Source: Haematospirillum sp. H1815 (GTDB taxonomy: Bacteria > Pseudomonadota > Alphaproteobacteria > Rhodospirillales > Rhodospirillaceae). Taken from it: a stretch of DNA of 64,000 nt. The DNA is taken from contig NZ_JAAVTA010000002.1 in NCBI RefSeq assembly GCF_012102705.1, forward strand, positions 124,001 through 188,000, given 5' to 3'. The position numbers were made by a program, and so were the translations under genes. Below, piece by piece: positions 59,724-64,000 of the stretch. Within the stretch, counting starts at the first letter, position 1; every line of letters begins with the position of its first letter. Under the pieces are notes generated by a model, which saw nothing but the letters and a program-made list of their open reading frames with translations, did no database searches and was not told where the DNA came from.

Positions 59724-60275
59724 ATGGAACTGATTCTGCTTGAACGCATCGAAAAGCTTGGCCAGATGGGCGATGTTGTCCGGGTCAAGTCTGGATATGC
59801 CCGCAACTTCCTGCTGCCGCAGCGCAAGGCTCTGCGCGCAAACAAGGACAACATGGCCTACTTCGAGCGCCAGCGCGCAGAGATCGAGGCTGTCAACCTG
59901 AAGCGTCGCGATGAAGCCGCAGCCGTTGCCGCAAAGATGGACGGCGTCCGCGTCGTCCTGATCCGTCAGGCATCCGAAGGCGGGCACCTTTATGGTTCCG
60001 TCGCCGCGCGTGACATCCAGGAAGCCCTGCGCGAAGCCGGCTACAAGGTCGAGCGTCGCCAGGTTGTCCTGAACACGCCGCTGAAGAGCTTGGGAAGCTA
60101 TACGGTGCCTGTCAGCCTGCATCCGGAAGTATCGGTGGATGTGGCGGTTGTAATTGCCCGTTCCGCTGCCGAGGCAGAAGAACAGCAGAAGGCAGCCAGC
60201 GAAGAGCAGGTTGTCCCGGCTGAAGAGATCTTCGAGGACAGCGTCTTGGAAGAAGGCGAAGAAACAGAGGCCTGA
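59724..60275 (+). CDS. rplI: 50S ribosomal protein L9
   Basis: L9 binds 23S rRNA at the base of the L1 stalk. The 183-residue protein begins MELILLERIEKLGQMGDVV and has VKSGYARNFLLPQRKALRA, a long connecting helix (about 40-75) and a C-terminal domain up to about residue 148, followed by an acidic Glu-rich tail of about 35 residues. It lies 13 bp after rpsR and is closed by a strong terminator. Confidence 0.97.
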   Translation: MELILLERIEKLGQMGDVVRVKSGYARNFLLPQRKALRANKDNMAYFERQRAEIEAVNLKRRDEAAAVAAKMDGVRVVLIRQASEGGHLYGSVAARDIQEALREAGYKVERRQVVLNTPLKSLGSYTVPVSLHPEVSVDVAVVIARSAAEAEEQQKAASEEQVVPAEEIFEDSVLEEGEETEA

Positions 60276-60303
60276 GCCACCTGGCCCAAGCACCTGTTGC
60301 CAT

Positions 60304-60334
60304 GAAAACCGCCCCGGACCGGGGCGGTTTTTTC
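60304..60334 (+). terminator. Rho-independent terminator after rplI
   Basis: GAAAACCGCCCC and GGGGCGGTTTTTTC form a long stem around a GGACC-type loop, ending in T6. It closes the rpsF-rpsR-rplI unit. Confidence 0.92.
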
Positions 60335-60477
60335 ATGCAACAACGTTACCCCATCACGACTGACAGACACATATCCGGGACAGGAACGGAACCTGTGCGC
60401 ACATCCCGCCAGACAGGTTCTGTTTTCGCCAAAGAAGAGCTTTGGCGCGGATGAAAAGCCGGTGTATTCTCCGCCCC

Positions 60478-62004
60478 ATGAACAGTTATTCCGCCTCGAC
60501 CTCTGCACCGGACGCCCCGGACCGGGATTCCGTCCTTCGCGTGCCACCGCACAATATCGAAGCCGAGCAGGCCCTGCTTGGCGCGATCTTCCAGTCCAAC
60601 CGCGCCTATGAACGGGTCAGCGAATTCCTGACACCCGACCATTTCAGCAACGTCCTGCATGCGCGCATCTACGCAACATGCGGACGCCTGATCGAACAGG
60701 GGCACATTGCCAACCCACTGACCCTGAAGGCGTATCTGGAGCAGGACCCCCTTCTGCAGGACGCCGGCGGCCCACAGTACCTGGCGCAGCTGGCCAATGC
60801 CGTGGTCACCATTGTCAACGCGGCGGATTACGGGCGCCTGATCCATGATCTGGCGCTGCGTCGGGAATTGATCGATCTAGGCCAGACCATGGTCAACGAT
60901 GCGTTTGTGGTGGATTTCGAACGCACCGCCATGAACCAGATCGAAGGCGCGGAACAGAAACTCTATGACCTGGCCACCACCGGCCATCAGGAGGGAGGAT
61001 TCCAGGAATTCCGGCTGGCGCTCAACACGGCGGTCAGCATGGCAGAGGCCGCCCACCGCCGTGAGGGGCAGCTGTCCGGTGTTCCAACGGCCCTGACCGA
61101 TCTGGACAAGAAGCTGGGCGGGCTGCACCCGTCCGACCTTCTGATCCTGGCCGGGCGTCCGTCGATGGGGAAAACCGCCCTGGCCACCAACATCGCATTC
61201 AACGCCGCCCGCCTGTACAAGGAGCGCGTGGATGCCTCCGGCAACCGCGAGGTTGTTGACGGGGCCAAGGTAGCCTTCTTTTCGCTGGAAATGTCTGCCG
61301 AACAGCTGGCCACCCGTCTTCTGGCACAGGAAGCGGAGATCAGTTCCCACAAGATCCGCACCGGGGAACTGTCGAAGGAAGATTTCAAGCGCATGGTGCA
61401 GATCAGCCAGGAACTGCACACCCTGCCCCTTTACATTGATGACACACCGGCGCTGTCGGTCTCGGCCGTGCGCACGCGCTGTCGGCGACTGGCCCGCCAG
61501 CATGGCCTGGGCCTGGTGGTGATTGACTATCTGCAACTTCTGTCCGGAACACCCGGGGTCCGCAGTGAGAACCGGGTCAACGAGGTTTCAGCCATCACCC
61601 GCGGCCTGAAGGCATTGGCCAAGGAGCTGAACGTGCCGGTCATTGCCCTGTCCCAGCTTTCCCGTGCGGTGGAACAGCGAGACGACAAACGGCCACAACT
61701 GTCGGACCTGCGTGAATCAGGCTCTATCGAGCAAGATGCCGACGTGGTGATGTTCGTCTACCGCGAGGAATATTACCTGTCCCGTGCCGAACCGGCCCGG
61801 AAGGGTGATGAAAACGAAGACCGTTTCCAGGAACGCCACCGGGTATGGATGGAGCGATGCGAAAAAGCCCACAACGTGGCCGAAGTCATTGTTGCCAAGC
61901 AGCGTCACGGCCCCATCGGCACCGTGAACCTGTACTTCGACGGCAACTATACAAAATTCGGTAATTACATTGCCCCGGACCACCTGCCCCATGACCGTCA
62001 TTGA
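60478..62004 (+). CDS. dnaB: Replicative DNA helicase
   Basis: DnaB is the hexameric fork helicase. The 508-residue protein has an N-terminal helical domain (PPHNIEAEQALLGAIFQ near residue 23) and the RecA-like domain with Walker A AGRPSMGKTALA, FFSLEMSAEQLATRLL, Walker B VVIDYLQLL and QLSRAVEQRDDKRPQLSDLR with the arginine finger region, then KQRHGPIGTVNLYF at the end. No intein is seen at the common insertion sites. ATG at 60478; the start overlap with alr downstream is 14 bp. Confidence 0.97.
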   Translation: MNSYSASTSAPDAPDRDSVLRVPPHNIEAEQALLGAIFQSNRAYERVSEFLTPDHFSNVLHARIYATCGRLIEQGHIANPLTLKAYLEQDPLLQDAGGPQYLAQLANAVVTIVNAADYGRLIHDLALRRELIDLGQTMVNDAFVVDFERTAMNQIEGAEQKLYDLATTGHQEGGFQEFRLALNTAVSMAEAAHRREGQLSGVPTALTDLDKKLGGLHPSDLLILAGRPSMGKTALATNIAFNAARLYKERVDASGNREVVDGAKVAFFSLEMSAEQLATRLLAQEAEISSHKIRTGELSKEDFKRMVQISQELHTLPLYIDDTPALSVSAVRTRCRRLARQHGLGLVVIDYLQLLSGTPGVRSENRVNEVSAITRGLKALAKELNVPVIALSQLSRAVEQRDDKRPQLSDLRESGSIEQDADVVMFVYREEYYLSRAEPARKGDENEDRFQERHRVWMERCEKAHNVAEVIVAKQRHGPIGTVNLYFDGNYTKFGNYIAPDHLPHDRH

Positions 62005-63079
62005 ACAGGAGCGGATCCGCACCGGTGGCCTGCTGACCATCGATGTCTCTGCCGTGGTCCGGAACTGGGACACCATGCGCCGGCGCATGGGAAACGGGCG
62101 TGACTGCGGGGCCGTGGTCAAGGCGGACTGTTACGGGCTGGGTGCAACACAGATTGCCCCTGCCCTTGCCCGCAGGGGATGCCGGGTGTTCTTTGTCGCC
62201 ATGCCCGGAGAAGGGATCGCCCTGCGCCGGGTTCTGCCCGATCCAGATGTGGCCATTCATGTCCTGACCGGCCCCCTGGACGACGGAACCGAACTGACGG
62301 CTCACCACCTGACCCCGGTTCTGAACACGCCTGAACAGCTGGCGGACTGGCAAACGCATGCCCCCGGCAGGCCATTTACATTGCATGTGGATACCGGCAT
62401 GAACCGGCTTGGCATGCCCTTGTCTGCTTTCATGGCCCTGCCTGACTCCTGCACCCCTGCTGTTGTCATGTCACACCTGGCCTGCGCCGACGAGCCGGGG
62501 CACCCCCTCAATGCCCTGCAACAGGACCGCTTTGCCACCGCACGGGCACGGTTTCCGGGTGCGGTGGCGTCCTTGTCCAATTCGGCCGGCATGTTCCGTG
62601 GGGATGATTTCCTGTTCGACCTCGGGCGCCCGGGCATTGCCCTGTACGGGGGCAACCCGGTCCCCGGACAATCCAACCCGATGCACCCGGTGGTACGCCT
62701 TGACCTTCGGGTTCTCCAGGTCCGGGAAATTGACACTGCAGGAACGGTTGGCTATGGTGCAACCCGCCCGGTAACCCCGGGTATGCGCTTGGCGATCGTG
62801 GCTGCCGGCTATGCCGACGGGCTGCTGCGCACCTTGGGAGACCAGGGGAGCGGGACAATACACGGGGCTAGGGTCCCGATCCTGGGGCGGGTTTCCATGG
62901 ACCTGATCACGTTTGATATTTCGGCCCTCCCCGCCGGCTCTGTCCACCCCGGGGATTATGTGACCGTGCTGGACGCACACCACGGCATCGACAGCCTGGC
63001 CGCCGAAGCCGGCACGCTGGGCTATGAAATCCTGACCGGACTGTCCGGTCGCTACACACGCACCTGGACCGGAAGCTGA
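61991..63079 (+). CDS. alr: Alanine racemase
   Basis: Alr interconverts L- and D-alanine with PLP; D-Ala feeds Ddl. The 362-residue protein has the PLP-binding Lys44 in VVKADCYGLGA, the second catalytic base Tyr255 in GTVGYGATRP, HVDTGMNRLG, SNSAGM and AAGYADGL, and RVSMDLITFD. The ATG at 61991 overlaps the dnaB end; a TTG at 61970 is possible. PLP itself is made with PdxH. Confidence 0.95.
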   Translation: MTVIEQERIRTGGLLTIDVSAVVRNWDTMRRRMGNGRDCGAVVKADCYGLGATQIAPALARRGCRVFFVAMPGEGIALRRVLPDPDVAIHVLTGPLDDGTELTAHHLTPVLNTPEQLADWQTHAPGRPFTLHVDTGMNRLGMPLSAFMALPDSCTPAVVMSHLACADEPGHPLNALQQDRFATARARFPGAVASLSNSAGMFRGDDFLFDLGRPGIALYGGNPVPGQSNPMHPVVRLDLRVLQVREIDTAGTVGYGATRPVTPGMRLAIVAAGYADGLLRTLGDQGSGTIHGARVPILGRVSMDLITFDISALPAGSVHPGDYVTVLDAHHGIDSLAAEAGTLGYEILTGLSGRYTRTWTGS

Positions 63080-63083
63080 CCTG

Positions 63084-63887
63084 ATGAACACGTCCCCCCA
63101 TGTGGATGCTGCCCTTGATTTCATGGCCCTGGTCGGGCGCGTGTTCCTGGGCTTTGTGGAGCGGGCCGGACGGCTGTCGGTCTTTACCGGGGTTGTGCTG
63201 TTCCATTGCCTTACCCCGCCGCTTTACATGCGGTCCCTGGTGCGCCAGATGGTGGAGATCGGGTACTATTCCCTGCCCGTGGTCGGCCTGACAACCCTGT
63301 TTTCCGGTATGGTGCTGGCCCTGCAAAGCTATACCGGGTTTGCCCGCTTTTCGGCTGAAAGCGCCGTGGCCACCGTTGTCGTGATTTCCATGACACGGGA
63401 GCTGGGGCCGGTTCTGGCCGGGCTGATGGTGGCCGGTCGCGTCGGTGCCTCGATGGCGGCCGAACTGGGAACAATGCGCGTCACCGAACAGATTGACGCC
63501 CTGTCCACCCTGTCCACGAACCCGTTCCGTTATCTGGTTGTACCCCGCGTCTTGGCTGCCACCCTGATGCTGCCGCTGCTGGTTCTGGTCGGTGATATTA
63601 TCGGGGTGTTCGGCGGTTATATGATCGGGACGTGGAAGCTTGGCTTCAACCCGGCCATCTATATCCAGCGGACCTGGGAATACATGCAGGCCATGGATGT
63701 CATATCCGGGCTGGTCAAGGCCGGCGTATTCGGATTCCTCATTTCCCTGACCGGCTGCTACAACGGATACCACTCCGACCGCGGGGCACAGGGGGTGGGA
63801 CAGGCCACCCGCAACGCCGTGGTTTCAGCCTCGATCCTGATCCTGATCTTCAATTACATGATTACGGAGTTGTTCTTCACCCAATGA
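63084..63887 (+). CDS. mlaE: MlaE-type phospholipid ABC transporter permease
   Basis: MlaE is the inner-membrane permease of the Mla/Ttg2 system, which moves phospholipids between the membranes and keeps the outer membrane asymmetric. The 267-residue protein has five or six membrane spans and the family stretches LPVVGLTTLFSGMVLALQSY, TRELGPVLAGLMVAGRVGAS and MAAELGTMRVTEQIDAL. It begins 4 bp after alr and overlaps the ATPase gene as ATGA. Confidence 0.94.
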   Translation: MNTSPHVDAALDFMALVGRVFLGFVERAGRLSVFTGVVLFHCLTPPLYMRSLVRQMVEIGYYSLPVVGLTTLFSGMVLALQSYTGFARFSAESAVATVVVISMTRELGPVLAGLMVAGRVGASMAAELGTMRVTEQIDALSTLSTNPFRYLVVPRVLAATLMLPLLVLVGDIIGVFGGYMIGTWKLGFNPAIYIQRTWEYMQAMDVISGLVKAGVFGFLISLTGCYNGYHSDRGAQGVGQATRNAVVSASILILIFNYMITELFFTQ

Positions 63888-64000
63888 CCACACCCATGGC
63901 AGACAACCCGCCCAAGATCAGCCTGACCGATGTCAGCAAATCTTTTGGAAGCAAGACGGTTCTCAACGGCGTCACGCTGGATGTCATGCGTGGCGAGAAC
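63884..64000 (+). CDS. mlaF: MlaF-type ABC transporter ATP-binding protein (partial, cut by window end)
   Basis: The first 39 codons read MTTPMADNPPKISLTDVSKS then FGSKTVLNGVTLDVMRGEN, the N-terminal beta strands that precede Walker A in ABC ATPases. The window ends before the P-loop. The ATGA overlap with mlaE and the order permease-ATPase identify it as MlaF/Ttg2A. Confidence 0.85.
   Translation, partial: MTTPMADNPPKISLTDVSKSFGSKTVLNGVTLDVMRGEN

Overview
The window reads as the chromosome of an alphaproteobacterium, most likely a Rhodospirillales-type organism (a Haematospirillum-like genome would fit, but this is inference from gene order and protein style only). Reasons: a classical dcw block murG-murC-murB-ddl-ftsQ-ftsA-ftsZ followed by lpxC, bamD, recN and ligA; fabD-fabG-acpP-fabF-mltG; rpsF-rpsR-rplI-dnaB-alr; a serB/miaA divergent pair; moderately high GC, many ATGA/TGATG stop-start overlaps and occasional GTG/TTG starts.

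Layout. 0-17.1 kb (+): peptidoglycan precursor synthesis and division (murG to ftsZ), lipid A (lpxC), an S41-protease-like protein that seems to lack its catalytic serine, outer-membrane assembly (bamD), DNA repair/replication (recN, ligA) and a DUF599 membrane protein. 17.1-18.3 kb: poorly coding DNA with two small minus-strand membrane-protein genes and tRNA-Met(CAT). 18.4-21.5 kb: O-antigen-ligase-like protein, GhrA-type reductase and an unknown membrane-anchored protein.

21.7-29.3 kb (-) is the accessory part: six paralogous loci for RTX (glycine/aspartate-rich calcium-binding) proteins. All share a portable module of about 50-60 residues (an S-x-WY-type segment, then a D-x-DGD-x-x-T-x-E acidic loop, then L-x-GV-x-x-L-x-x-x-D). 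The loci run from a 669-residue protein with dozens of nonapeptides, through two small proteins with about five nonapeptides each, to a protein with modules but no nonapeptides, and one pseudogene (repeat deletion, frameshift and nonsense codon). No type I secretion genes lie in the window. A WYL + TerB-like protein with a palindrome over its promoter and tRNA-Lys(CTT) close the region at 30.6 kb.

30.7-36.4 kb (-): the rod-shape operon mreB-mreC-mreD-mrdA-rodA. 36.8-39.9 kb (+): two paralogous membrane proteins and an MFS transporter. 39.9-49.1 kb: miaA, serB, a LuxO/NtrC-like sigma-54 activator converging on a membrane histidine kinase, an orphan oligopeptide-type binding protein, a small membrane protein and a CbpA-like DnaJ. 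49.3-53.2 kb (+): pdxH, CDF metal efflux, fabI, aroC. 53.2-58.7 kb (-): MBL hydrolase, mltG, fabF, acpP, fabG, fabD. 58.9-64 kb (+): rpsF-rpsR-rplI, dnaB, alr, mlaE and the start of mlaF.

Functionally, most of the window is envelope biogenesis: cell-wall precursors (mur, ddl, alr), septation (fts), elongation (mre/rodA/mrdA), glycan termination (mltG), fatty acids (fab), lipid A (lpxC), outer-membrane proteins (bamD) and lipid transport (mla). The RTX family is the least explained component.
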